From: SIG575 sp045542485
Lineage (GTDB): Bacteria; Bacillota; Clostridia; Oscillospirales; Acutalibacteraceae
Reading direction: 5' to 3'
DNA length: 64,000 nucleotides
Assembly (NCBI GenBank): GCA_045542485.1
Contig: JAZQLC010000046.1
Span: forward strand, 24,906-88,905
Shown: one piece after another, positions 36,539-45,571 of the stretch
Layout: the number at the start of each line of letters is the position of its first letter
How positions within the stretch are numbered: position 1 is the first letter of the stretch
Program-made: the position numbers and the translations under genes
Notes under the pieces: generated by a model
The model's input: the letters and a program-made list of their open reading frames with translations, nothing else
Told to the model about the DNA's origin: nothing
Database searches by the model: none

Positions 36539-38113
36539 TTATGCTTTTGCACTTGCCTCTTTGATAAGGTTGATAATTGATTCAAAGAGTTTTTTCAGCG
36601 CATCCCAGAATGAAGCATCCCATCTTACGGTAGTATTTTCATTTTCAGCAGTCATCGGCATAATAGACTCTGTTTCCGCGTCATAAACAAGGAACTGAGG
36701 ATAATTTTCATTATCATCGATGCTGAAATCGGGATTGTTAATCATTTCTCTCATAAGAAAGTCAACAGAATCCGGGAAGTTTTCGTGGTCAAGATTTTTT
36801 ATGAACCAGGTTTTCTCCGGATAGAGACAAGTTGATGCGTCAATCTTTTTGTCAGGTGAGATATACTTACCTTTACCGTTTACTACGGCTGATACGATAT
36901 AATCGTCGCTGAGGTCTTCGTCAATTGTACCGACTGTTGCACCGAGAGAAGCGCCGGGAATATCAACATACTTGTCAGAAAGCTCTTCTGATTTTTCAGT
37001 TACCGGAATTGACTGCAGACCGTACTTAGTAATGTTATAATATTCAATACCCTGCTCTTCATACTGGCGTTTGATAATATCTTCAGCAGGAACCTGAACA
37101 TTATAGTGATAGTCGTCGATAAGCTTGATGAAATCTGCGTACTGATCTTCTACGCCGTGGAAAACAACTTCCTTAGCGTTTTCGTAATCTTCCTCGCTTA
37201 CCATCGCCCAATATGAAGGAAATGAACCGTAAGTATCTCTCAGAACTCTCGGGAAAACATCATACTTGACTTTCGGCATAACATTGTTGACTGCCCACAT
37301 AGCAAGGTCAAGTCCTGCAGTTTCGTTTGCAACTGTAAGGAATGACTGAATGAAATCGGTAAGTGTCTGTGAAAGACCAAGGTCAAGGTCATACAGGAAG
37401 CGTTCAACGCCGTCTGCTTCAAGATAAATATCTCCGCAGAAAGCCTTCGAACAGAAACCCACACCCTTAAGTGCACTGCAATACATAATATGATCGGCAA
37501 TATATTCACCGTCATACTTTTCCATATACGCCATTGTTATACATGTGCCGAGGCAACGACCGACAAGCGCCACTTTTTCATGACCTGTAACTTCACATAC
37601 AGCCTTGATGTACTCGTGAAGCTCATCTGCTATCTGATAAGGAGAAAGTCTCCAGTCATAATGGAATCTGAACTGTTTATCAAAGTTGTAACCACCGTTG
37701 ACTGTGTATGCATTAAGAGTTTCCTTGGACCAATCCCATGTTTCTTTGCTGCCGTTTGTAGGCTGACCTTTTTCATCAAGCTTTATTTCGGCATAAAGTG
37801 GTGTGAATTTTTCGTAAACAACATCACAGAAATCTCCCCACTGCTGTGTGAGCACAGCCAGAAGAAAAACGTCAATGTTTTCTTTTACAGCATCCTCAAT
37901 ATAACCCTCAGGAATTTCAATACCGTATATCTTGTCATAAGTGCCGTCACCATTGGGAATTCCAAGACCTGTTCCCTGTCCTTCCACATAAACGGTAGGA
38001 ATATCTGTATAAACATCAACAGCAGCCGCTGACGGGAAAGCAACAACAGCCAATGAAAAAATAACTGTAAAACTCAAAAATACAGCTATTGCTTTTTTTA
38101 ATGCCATTTTCAC
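36539..38113 (-). CDS. Secreted alpha/beta hydrolase with Cys nucleophile elbow (LCAT-like)
   Basis: A 524-residue secreted protein with a signal peptide (1-31) and a lipase/LCAT-like core. After HYDWRLSPYQIADELHEYI comes the nucleophile elbow VALVGRCLGTC, where the expected Ser of GxSxG is Cys187 (codon TGC). The LCAT-type DWR preceding the elbow supports the family. A C-terminal amphipathic helix (about 495-522) could contact the membrane. The GTG at 38113 is chosen for its AGAAGGA site. It follows the GH3-family gene by 13 bp. The substrate is unknown; an acyl ester, thioester or amide is likely, and the active-site change may alter hydrolase to acyltransferase chemistry. Confidence 0.75.
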   Translation of the reverse strand: MKMALKKAIAVFLSFTVIFSLAVVAFPSAAAVDVYTDIPTVYVEGQGTGLGIPNGDGTYDKIYGIEIPEGYIEDAVKENIDVFLLAVLTQQWGDFCDVVYEKFTPLYAEIKLDEKGQPTNGSKETWDWSKETLNAYTVNGGYNFDKQFRFHYDWRLSPYQIADELHEYIKAVCEVTGHEKVALVGRCLGTCITMAYMEKYDGEYIADHIMYCSALKGVGFCSKAFCGDIYLEADGVERFLYDLDLGLSQTLTDFIQSFLTVANETAGLDLAMWAVNNVMPKVKYDVFPRVLRDTYGSFPSYWAMVSEEDYENAKEVVFHGVEDQYADFIKLIDDYHYNVQVPAEDIIKRQYEEQGIEYYNITKYGLQSIPVTEKSEELSDKYVDIPGASLGATVGTIDEDLSDDYIVSAVVNGKGKYISPDKKIDASTCLYPEKTWFIKNLDHENFPDSVDFLMREMINNPDFSIDDNENYPQFLVYDAETESIMPMTAENENTTVRWDASFWDALKKLFESIINLIKEASAKA

Positions 38114-38126
38114 AAAAACATCCTTC

Positions 38127-39845
38127 TTATTTCTTTATTTCAACGGGGAGAACAGTATCAGTTTCAACATGTGAGAAGAAGAACTGTTCTCTTTCCGGTG
38201 TGTTAATAATCGTAACCGGTTTAATCTGATTGAGAACCTTACCCTGAGAACGGAGATATTCTCTGTATTCCCAGTATGTCTTTTCCTTGAGGAAAAGAAC
38301 CTCGGGAGTATTGATCATACCCCAACGGCGGTATTTGAAATATTTTTCATTGAACTCACTGAATTTATCATCAACAAACTGAATATATTTCTGTCTTTCC
38401 TCTTCGCTTACCGGCTTTTTAGGTTCAATAAGCATACAATAACGGGGAGGATTTGTTGAATGGTCCGCATAGAGGCTGTGACCTGTAAATTCATTATCCA
38501 TTTCCTTGGACAAATCTCTTACAACAGCGTCAACCATTTCTGTTGTTGTTTTTTCGTTTGCAAGATTCATACCGAGATTGCGTCTGTAAAGGAACTCAAT
38601 CTGAGGAGTGTTGTTATACATTCTTGTAGCAACAACAACATCTTCCATTCTGTATCTGTAAAGACCTGAGAAGTTAGTAACAACAATCTCATATTTTTTG
38701 CCGATTTCAAGGTCGGAAATAAGCAGAGGTGTTGCGTTCTCATCAGGATCTTCTTCGTCGTCATTAACGGGGATAAATTCAAAGAAAAGACAATAGGGCA
38801 ATAACACACCATCGTGAACATCAAGCTCTGTTGCCATTGAGAAAAAACCTTCCGCAGCAGCGAAGCCCATATTGTGCAAGGGGATATCACCAACGGATTT
38901 ACGAAGCTTTTCCACATAAACCTTGAGATTTGAGCCGATCATACCGTATGCCCATGTAAGCTTCGGCCAGATACGCGTTGCTATGGGAGTATCAAATCCC
39001 TTCTCAAACTCACGGCGAAGCTCTGCTGCTCGTTTGGGATTAGGCTTCAGTTTTTTAGAATATTCCTTATAAAGCTCCGGAGTAATTTTAACACCGGGAT
39101 TTATAATACCTTTTTCAATGTCATCACAAAGCATCTCCCAGTTTTCCTCGAGATAGTCAAACATTGTTGTAAGTAATGTTACAACAAGAGAGCCAAGATA
39201 ACTTACCTTTCTGTTTTCAAGAGCAAAGCGAAGCTGAAGATACGATGTATCGATAAGCTCCTCGTGCTCAGGATAAAGAAGAGAGGTCGGTGAAGTACAG
39301 AAAAATCTTGTAATAGGTTTAAGGTATGTAAGAGGAACCTGACCTGCACCGTTACACTGTTTACCGTCTTCAAGGGGATGACCTGTGAGAATAAGAACGA
39401 GCGGACCCATCTGAGCCGGCATTTTTATACCCCTCTTTTTGAGATGGTGGTAAGCCGTAGCAACTGAACAGGAAAAGCCGATGCACTGCATATTCCACAA
39501 ATCCTTGATTGACTTGGGAAGAATCTTAGGCTTACCCACACTGCCCGAAGAAGAACAGTAACGGATATTGGGACCTGAAAACATAGGATTAGCACCCTTG
39601 TTTTTAATCATATATTCAACATAAGGCTCGTAATCTGCATAGGTTGAAAGAGGCACCTTCTTCTGATACTCTTCAATAGATTTGATTTCACCTAAACCAA
39701 GCTTTTTACCGAGAACGCTGTTTTTATTTCTTCTTAAGATTTTTTTAAGCGTTTTACGCTGCTCTTTCATAGGGTCTTTAGTTGCTTTGTTAACATGCCA
39801 TATAGACAAATCACCTAAAAAAACACCAAAGTCTGAAATCGCCAT
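38127..39845 (-). CDS. GH3-family acyl-adenylating enzyme
   Basis: About 572 residues, resembling the plant GH3 (jasmonate/indole-acetate amido synthetase) and bacterial GH3 proteins: CSSSGSVGKPK (ATP/AMP P-loop), FAAAEGFFS and the adenine-binding GLYRYRMEDVV. GH3 enzymes activate carboxylic acids as acyl-adenylates and pass them to amino acids or other nucleophiles. No signal peptide, so cytoplasmic. ATG 39845 fits the AGGAAG site better than GTG 39854. The first gene of the operon with the secreted hydrolase at 36539. Confidence 0.92.
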   Translation of the reverse strand: MAISDFGVFLGDLSIWHVNKATKDPMKEQRKTLKKILRRNKNSVLGKKLGLGEIKSIEEYQKKVPLSTYADYEPYVEYMIKNKGANPMFSGPNIRYCSSSGSVGKPKILPKSIKDLWNMQCIGFSCSVATAYHHLKKRGIKMPAQMGPLVLILTGHPLEDGKQCNGAGQVPLTYLKPITRFFCTSPTSLLYPEHEELIDTSYLQLRFALENRKVSYLGSLVVTLLTTMFDYLEENWEMLCDDIEKGIINPGVKITPELYKEYSKKLKPNPKRAAELRREFEKGFDTPIATRIWPKLTWAYGMIGSNLKVYVEKLRKSVGDIPLHNMGFAAAEGFFSMATELDVHDGVLLPYCLFFEFIPVNDDEEDPDENATPLLISDLEIGKKYEIVVTNFSGLYRYRMEDVVVATRMYNNTPQIEFLYRRNLGMNLANEKTTTEMVDAVVRDLSKEMDNEFTGHSLYADHSTNPPRYCMLIEPKKPVSEEERQKYIQFVDDKFSEFNEKYFKYRRWGMINTPEVLFLKEKTYWEYREYLRSQGKVLNQIKPVTIINTPEREQFFFSHVETDTVLPVEIKK

Positions 39846-39869
39846 TTGATTCACTTCCTATTATAAATG

Positions 39870-39887
39870 TGGTACTATATAGTACCA
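39870..39887. promoter_or_regulatory. Perfect 18-bp palindrome over the GH3 -10 (operator candidate)
   Basis: TGGTACTATATAGTACCA is identical on both strands and contains the -10 TACTAT of the GH3 promoter. This size and placement suit a TetR/GntR-type dimeric repressor. No regulator gene lies next to it, so the cognate protein is unknown. Confidence 0.7.
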
Positions 39888-39907
39888 TAAAATCCATTTT
39901 TTGTAAA
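39879..39907 (-). promoter_or_regulatory. Promoter of the GH3/Cys-hydrolase operon
   Basis: Minus strand TTTACA, 17-bp spacer, TACTAT, about 35 bp upstream of the GH3 start. Confidence 0.7.
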
Positions 39908-39996
39908 CGGGTTAATAAAAATCTTAAGAAAATAAACAGAATTCTTAAGAAAATTATATCTTCTTTTTTCTGTCACTTTATCTCCCTGACACACAT

Positions 39997-40031
39997 AAAA
40001 AGTTCTGACCGTAAACCGGTCAGAACTTTTT
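39997..40031 (-). terminator. Terminator of the glycan operon
   Basis: A 15-bp stem (AAAAAGTTCTGACCG) with a 5-nt loop, directly after the stop of the HExxH membrane protein gene. Confidence 0.92.
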
Positions 40032-40504
40032 TAAATATCCATTTTCAGTTTGCTGAATTTTTCACCGAAAGCATTTGCCCAGCTTTCACAGTAAACTTTG
40101 TAATAGGAAATGTTGTTTTTCTTTCTGTAAGAAGCAAACAGATTACACCATATCATCGACGGAATTGCTATTACGATATAGTACAAAGGTCCCAAAAGCA
40201 GACACTGCCACGTGTGACCGTATTCGTGAATCCGTGTGTTGTAGGTCCATTTCTCATTTTCAGGTACATCTTTCATAAATATGAAAAGTCCCATTGAAAG
40301 TCCCCCCGATTTCCACGGAAGATAAACTATATAGGAATATCCGAATTTCTGCCAACGGCGTTTTTTGATTTTCGTGCAGATTAAAAATGCAATTCCGCCT
40401 ACAAGATTAACGGGAAGCGCCCATGTCCACTGAATCAGACAGAAAATGAAATCAAAAAATTTGTTTGTCTTGAGCTCAGGCTTATCCTTTTTAAGATCAA
40501 TCAT
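40031..40504 (-). CDS. Membrane protein with HExxH motif
   Basis: A 157-residue protein with two or three hydrophobic segments and the motif RIHEYGHTWQ (HExxH, about residue 93), followed by LLLGPLYYIVIAIPS and an ESWAN segment whose Glu could be the third metal ligand. This suggests a membrane-embedded zinc peptidase-like fold. No characterised family is recognised, and the tight spacing of the motif to the helix suggests an active site at the membrane. The ATG overlaps the symporter stop (ATGA), so it is made with the transporter. Confidence 0.75.
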   Translation of the reverse strand: MIDLKKDKPELKTNKFFDFIFCLIQWTWALPVNLVGGIAFLICTKIKKRRWQKFGYSYIVYLPWKSGGLSMGLFIFMKDVPENEKWTYNTRIHEYGHTWQCLLLGPLYYIVIAIPSMIWCNLFASYRKKNNISYYKVYCESWANAFGEKFSKLKMDI

Positions 40505-42144
40505 CTTTCTGCCATCTCCTTTTCCATCTTCATTTCAAGAAGTATAAGGTATTCGCCTTTTTCATTTTTTTCAAGAAAATGCTCTTCTGTATTATTCTGA
40601 CCGAGCCATGTATTTTCAAGCTTCTGACCCGAAATCAGCTCACAGCGTTTTTTCTCTTCCTCAGTAAGAGTTACACTGCCGTATTTTTTCTTCGTGGCAA
40701 CGGCTGCACGAATCATTGTGTGGTCATCTTTTGTCATCTTGAAATGTTTAAGAAGCACAAGAGCAATTACCGCAGCCACAATGGGAATTACCGCAACACA
40801 TATTCTCACACCCCACACTGCACTGTCTGTCTGAGCGAAAAGTGTGCCTGTTGATTTTTCATAGTCTGAAACTTTATCACCCGTCACAAGACCGAATCCC
40901 TGAAGAGTAAAACCAACCAGCGCAGCCATAACGCCGCTGATGCTTTTCTTGATAAGTGTACTGAATGTGGAAATGACACCCTCTCTTCTTCTGCCCGTGA
41001 TAAGCTCATCAACATCTGTAAGGTCAGGGAAAATATTTGTTGAAACAAAACCGAGACCCGACATTCCGAAGGGATAAAGAAGCATACTTACCATCATCAG
41101 TGCCACCCAGAGGAAAGAGCCTCCCGGCTGCATCACAAGACCGATTGCAAGACCTGCAACCATAAGAGGAGTTACAATGTTACCGCACTTTTTCTTACCG
41201 TGCTTCATTGTAAGAGCATAGTTAAGCGGAAATGCTCCCGCTTCGGCAACACCTGCAACAGCGTTGAAAAGTGCATACTTACTGTACTGGTTTGCAAGAT
41301 ATTTTATGTAGTAAACCTTTGAGTTTGCATAAAATCCCGTTGCAAACTGATAAGCAAGACTCATAAAGAAATACTGTCTGAAAGATTTGTTTTTAAACAC
41401 AAGAACATATTCTCTGATAATGTAGAGAACATCAAGCTTTTCCTGTTTGTTGTCAAGTGAGCTTTTCTCTCTTGTTTTTGAATAAGTAAGAAAAACTGCA
41501 ACAGAAAAGAATATGGCAAGAACAATGCCGATAAAAAGAAACGGCTTTTTCGAGTCGGATGTTATATTGTCGTTTGAACCGAATGCAGCAAGAATCACAA
41601 CAACAATACCGAATGCGGGTACCATACCTGCAGAGTTGAAAAGATATCCCACTGAATTGTACTGAGTTCTCAGATTGTATTCGGGTGCAAGTTCAGGAAG
41701 CATCGCCGTATGTGGTACGCCAATTATTGTATACGCTGTTTTGTAAAGCATATAAACAAGGACAAAATAAGCCATTGTCTTTGCGGGATTTTCAATTCCG
41801 TTAAGACCGAATGAATTCCACAGAAGTATGTAAGACACTGCCATTACGGGAATACCCCAGAGAAGATAGCGTCTGTGCTTACCGGTCTTTGACCTTGTAC
41901 GGTCTGTAATAATTCCCATAACCGGGTCTGTTACTGCGTCCCAGATAGTTGCAATCATAACCACGATACCTGCCTGGTTAAGGGAAAGATTGACAACATC
42001 CGTAAGGAAAACAGTGAAATACATACTGATGATGTATCCTGCACCGCCCATATACATATTGGCATAGCTGTAATTTATCATCGGCAGAATTGCAGTTTTG
42101 AAATCGCCCTCAACACCTATTGCCTTTTTAATTCTCTCGCCCAT
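40501..42144 (-). CDS. GPH-family glycoside:cation symporter
   Basis: A 547-residue MFS-2 protein with about 12 helices. GPH/MelB signatures are DAVTDPVMGIITDRTRSKTGKHRRYLLWG near residue 70 and TGRRREGVIST in the central loop. It imports glycosides or oligosaccharides with Na+ or H+. The C-terminal 70 residues are hydrophilic. It sits between GH43 and the HExxH protein genes in one operon, suggesting arabino- or xylo-oligosaccharide uptake. Confidence 0.95.
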   Translation of the reverse strand: MGERIKKAIGVEGDFKTAILPMINYSYANMYMGGAGYIISMYFTVFLTDVVNLSLNQAGIVVMIATIWDAVTDPVMGIITDRTRSKTGKHRRYLLWGIPVMAVSYILLWNSFGLNGIENPAKTMAYFVLVYMLYKTAYTIIGVPHTAMLPELAPEYNLRTQYNSVGYLFNSAGMVPAFGIVVVILAAFGSNDNITSDSKKPFLFIGIVLAIFFSVAVFLTYSKTREKSSLDNKQEKLDVLYIIREYVLVFKNKSFRQYFFMSLAYQFATGFYANSKVYYIKYLANQYSKYALFNAVAGVAEAGAFPLNYALTMKHGKKKCGNIVTPLMVAGLAIGLVMQPGGSFLWVALMMVSMLLYPFGMSGLGFVSTNIFPDLTDVDELITGRRREGVISTFSTLIKKSISGVMAALVGFTLQGFGLVTGDKVSDYEKSTGTLFAQTDSAVWGVRICVAVIPIVAAVIALVLLKHFKMTKDDHTMIRAAVATKKKYGSVTLTEEEKKRCELISGQKLENTWLGQNNTEEHFLEKNEKGEYLILLEMKMEKEMAER

Positions 42145-42153
42145 TTTCTCACC

Positions 42154-43134
42154 TCATCCGTTAAGAACAGGAAATCCGTTTTCATCCCATTTTACTTTTC
42201 TTTTTCTTGCACTTCTGCAAGGGTCGTAAAGAGGGTCCTCATGTGCAAAGCCACACTCTCCCCTGAAACATTTTTCATCTCTTGAATGGTAAACAAAAAC
42301 CCACTCGCCGTTTTCGTCTTTCACAAAAGAATTGTGACCGGGTCCGTATTCCCCCACAAGGTCATCAGAGGTAAGTAAAGGTTTTTCCATTTTTGTCCAG
42401 TTATTTACATCCAGCAAATCTGCGTTTTCATCAGCATACATAAGTCCTATGCAGTATTCGGGACCCGTTGCCGAAGCTGAAAATGCAAGAAAAACCTTCC
42501 CCTCGTGTATCATCACTGCAGGGCCTTCGTTAACAGGAATATTGACTCTTTCCCAATCGTATTCAGGTTTTGTGAGAAGAATATGTCTGCTCACGGTCTT
42601 CCACGGCTGACAAGGGTCAATCTCTGCAAGATAGACATTTGAGTTTCCTCCGTTCTGTGCCCACGAAACGAAGTGCTTTCCCCCACATTCAAAATATGTC
42701 ATATCAAGTGAAAATCCCGTAAAAGGAAAGTCATCTCCGTCCGCAGCAGAGAATTTTCCCATATCCTGCCACGGATCATTGTACGGGTCATTACCATGAC
42801 ACATAATTATGTGACAGTTAATGTCCCACACATTATTTTCGCTGCCACTCGCAGCAAAAAGCACATACCATTTTCCGCCGATTTTATGAATTTCAGGTGC
42901 CCAGATAAATCTGAAAGATGAGTCGGAATTTTTCTCATCCCAGATAACTTTTTCCTCTGCCGTCTGAAGCCCATCAATTGTTTTTCCTCTGCGGAGAATT
43001 ATTCTGTCATAACCCTCTTTGTCTTCTTTACCGTACATAGGATAAGACGCAGTGAAATAATAATACCCGTCACTGCCTTTTGTAACAAAGGGATCTGCTC
43101 TGTCTTTTATAAAAATTTCCGTTTTTGTTTTCAT
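42154..43134 (-). CDS. Glycoside hydrolase family 43
   Basis: A 326-residue five-bladed beta-propeller enzyme of GH43. The general base is Asp14 (RADPF), the pKa modulator is in GFSLDMTYF (about residue 145) and the acid is in NEGPAVM (about residue 207). GH43 enzymes are beta-xylosidases, alpha-L-arabinofuranosidases or arabinanases. No signal peptide and no dockerin, so it acts inside on imported oligomers. The ATG overlaps the stop of the upstream fusion gene (ATGA). Confidence 0.9.
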   Translation of the reverse strand: MKTKTEIFIKDRADPFVTKGSDGYYYFTASYPMYGKEDKEGYDRIILRRGKTIDGLQTAEEKVIWDEKNSDSSFRFIWAPEIHKIGGKWYVLFAASGSENNVWDINCHIIMCHGNDPYNDPWQDMGKFSAADGDDFPFTGFSLDMTYFECGGKHFVSWAQNGGNSNVYLAEIDPCQPWKTVSRHILLTKPEYDWERVNIPVNEGPAVMIHEGKVFLAFSASATGPEYCIGLMYADENADLLDVNNWTKMEKPLLTSDDLVGEYGPGHNSFVKDENGEWVFVYHSRDEKCFRGECGFAHEDPLYDPCRSARKRKVKWDENGFPVLNG

Positions 43135-45461
43135 CTCATAATTACCTTTTTGATAATGCCCTTGATTCTGCCGATTATCAGTTTTTTCTTTGAGGGACGG
43201 GGGAACATTTTTTCTGCTGTTTTCTTAACTCCGAGAGAAGCTAGTTTTTCTCTGAATTCCTCTGCTTTTGCAAAGATGGGAGCCTTTGACGCAAAGAGAA
43301 TATTGTTTCTGCTTTGTATCATTCTGTCAACAGATACATCACAAACATAGATTCTGTCCTTTACGCTTTCGAGAGCCATCTTTCCCTTTTCGCTTGAGAG
43401 GAAAACGCAGGATGCACCCGACGCGTTGAACTTTTCGACGGGATAATATTTTCCACCCGCATCACCCACATAAATGTCAGAAAACGGAGGCAGACTCTTG
43501 AATTTACAGTTAAGACAAGAGTTTCTCATAGCACATCCGCTCATAAAAATTCTTGCTAAATCTGACGGCGCGTACTCTTCAAGTATTTCTTCACCATTCT
43601 CAAAATCTGCTTTCAGATAAAGAGGCAGATGTTTGCCGTCTTTCTTGTATCTTGTTGTAAAAAATGTGACGGCACTACCTTTTTCTTCTTCGATTTCTTC
43701 AATATATTTTTTCAGAACCTCAGGTGCCGAGGGGCCATGGCAGATGTAACTCATCGTTATGAGATTTTCATAATTTTTTCCGAGAAAAGCACCTAACGCC
43801 CCACACTCGCAGGGAGATGCGCTGAAGAAGACAGTCTCACCTTTTTCAAGAAGATCTTTCACTTCACTGAAAACATTTCCCTTATCGCTCTGGAAATATT
43901 TTGAGCCTCTCATCTTCTTTACTTCTTCGATATCATTGGTGACAATTGTCTTTACACCCTTGAAATCATCTGTATAGACTGCACCTGCAACATATGCTCC
44001 GTTTTCAATAAATTTTTCGGCAAGAACAAAGAACATACCGCCTGATGCACTCTTTGTAATCTTCTCTTCGTCACGCATCCACGCAACAAAACACTCTGTT
44101 TCAAAATCATTTTTCCTTGAAACATTTTCTTTTGAAATTTCACATTTTTCAAGACAGAGACCACAGTTTATGCACTTGCTTTCATCTACCTCTGCATAGA
44201 GATATCCGAGCTCTGAGGGCTTCATCCCAATCGCATTGACGGGACACGCATTTGCACAGGCACTGCAGCCGTAACAACTGTCTTTCGGGAAAACAGAAAT
44301 ATTTTTCTTCTCTTTCTCTTCTTTTTTTTCGAGAACTTTTTCAAGGGATTTTCTGAAATATTCTTCAGATGAAGAAATCCAATTCTGTAAAACTTTTTCA
44401 CTCTCTTCATAATTTATTTCAGAAAAATTAAAACTGTCGATATTTTCACTTGTTACAATTCTGTCTGCAAGACCGATTTTCGAAAGGAAATCGTTTATTC
44501 TTGTATGCTTACCCGGGTCAATGTCTGCTCTCTTGACTGCTGCAAAACTTTTTCTGAAATTTACGGAGAAAGCTACACCGTGGAATGAGTCTGTCAGGAC
44601 AAAATCAGCGTCCCTCACAAGAGTCAGAAATTCCTTGATGTCCGCATAAATTTTTTCGCCTTTTTTCAGATTGTTTATTTCAGAATCAAAGGGAGAAAGA
44701 ATGACCTTTTTCCCCGTCTCTTTCTCGATTCTGTCAATTGCTTTCTTATGAATGGATGTGCCGCCGAGAAAGTAGCAGAAAATATATGGCTCTTTCACAA
44801 GTCTCTCTTCAAAGGCGAATCTGTTCCAGAAAATTCTGTCATAAAGCAGAGTGGGGTCTACTGTGTTTTCACATTTTCTGCCGGTGATTTTTTCAACCAG
44901 TTCTGCACCGGAAGATTCTCTGACAGAAATTGATGAAAAGGATGAAATGTACTCTCTGAAAGAGTCAAGATATTTTTCGGGAATCTCTTCACAAGCAACA
45001 CTGGGAGCATATGCAATTCTTTTTTCAGCAGGAACAAACTGAAGGAAATAATAGGGGTTGCAGTCTGTATGGACAGGGTTCCATATCTGGTCACTGCCAC
45101 ATACACAGGCGTCGTATTTTTCTGCGATTTTTTCTGCATCATTCATATCGTTACAAAGTCTTGTAAGATTGAAATTCTCTGACGCAAATTTAGAGAAAGA
45201 AAAACTCCTGCGTGTAAAATTACTCCCCGATTTCATAACCTTGTTGTCAATGATTTTCTTGGTCTGAACCGGATGCATAAGAAATCTTTTGATTTTCGAC
45301 TTTCCGCCCGAAGATGAAGCACTTTCCGTCCTCTTGACATAGTGGATAATCTCAGCATCATAGCCGAAATCCTCTACCTTCTTCTGCATGGCGTACGCCT
45401 GAAGATAAACACCGTAATTTATAGCGCTGTGAAGTGTTGCAATTCCTACTTTTTTCTTCAA
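43131..45461 (-). CDS. Polysaccharide pyruvyl transferase-ferredoxin-FrhB fusion
   Basis: A protein of about 776 residues. Residues 1-370 are a polysaccharide pyruvyl transferase domain (ATLHSAINYGVYLQAYAMQ, DACVCGSDQIWNP, DFVLTDSFHGVAFS). Residues about 395-450 hold two 4Fe-4S motifs (CYGCSACANACP and CINCGLCLEKCE). The rest is an F420-hydrogenase beta/FrhB-type domain (KSASGGMFFVLAEKFIENG, KYFQSDKGNVF, SASPCECGALGAFL). Both halves also occur as separate adjacent genes in capsule clusters. TTG 45461 is preferred to GTG 45470 by spacing to AAAGGA, with some doubt. The first gene of the four-gene glycan operon. Confidence 0.88.
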   Translation of the reverse strand: MKKKVGIATLHSAINYGVYLQAYAMQKKVEDFGYDAEIIHYVKRTESASSSGGKSKIKRFLMHPVQTKKIIDNKVMKSGSNFTRRSFSFSKFASENFNLTRLCNDMNDAEKIAEKYDACVCGSDQIWNPVHTDCNPYYFLQFVPAEKRIAYAPSVACEEIPEKYLDSFREYISSFSSISVRESSGAELVEKITGRKCENTVDPTLLYDRIFWNRFAFEERLVKEPYIFCYFLGGTSIHKKAIDRIEKETGKKVILSPFDSEINNLKKGEKIYADIKEFLTLVRDADFVLTDSFHGVAFSVNFRKSFAAVKRADIDPGKHTRINDFLSKIGLADRIVTSENIDSFNFSEINYEESEKVLQNWISSSEEYFRKSLEKVLEKKEEKEKKNISVFPKDSCYGCSACANACPVNAIGMKPSELGYLYAEVDESKCINCGLCLEKCEISKENVSRKNDFETECFVAWMRDEEKITKSASGGMFFVLAEKFIENGAYVAGAVYTDDFKGVKTIVTNDIEEVKKMRGSKYFQSDKGNVFSEVKDLLEKGETVFFSASPCECGALGAFLGKNYENLITMSYICHGPSAPEVLKKYIEEIEEEKGSAVTFFTTRYKKDGKHLPLYLKADFENGEEILEEYAPSDLARIFMSGCAMRNSCLNCKFKSLPPFSDIYVGDAGGKYYPVEKFNASGASCVFLSSEKGKMALESVKDRIYVCDVSVDRMIQSRNNILFASKAPIFAKAEEFREKLASLGVKKTAEKMFPRPSKKKLIIGRIKGIIKKVIMR

Positions 45462-45497
45462 AATTCCCACATTCCTTTTTCATCTTTTTATAATCCT

Positions 45498-45526
45498 ATA
45501 ATACAATTTTATCTCAGATTAGTCAA
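45498..45526 (-). promoter_or_regulatory. Promoter of the glycan operon
   Basis: Minus strand TTGACT, 17-bp spacer, TATTAT, about 37 bp upstream of the fusion gene. Confidence 0.7.
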
Positions 45527-45571
45527 CACAACTTTACGAAAAGGTGTTATTTTCCTTTTTAGAATAATGAG

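Noticed and set aside
39860..39865. TATAAT on the minus strand as the -10 of the GH3 promoter
   Set aside because: It is too close to the start codon, so the ribosome site would lie before the transcript starts, and no -35 is in place; the TTTACA-17-TACTAT pair is better.
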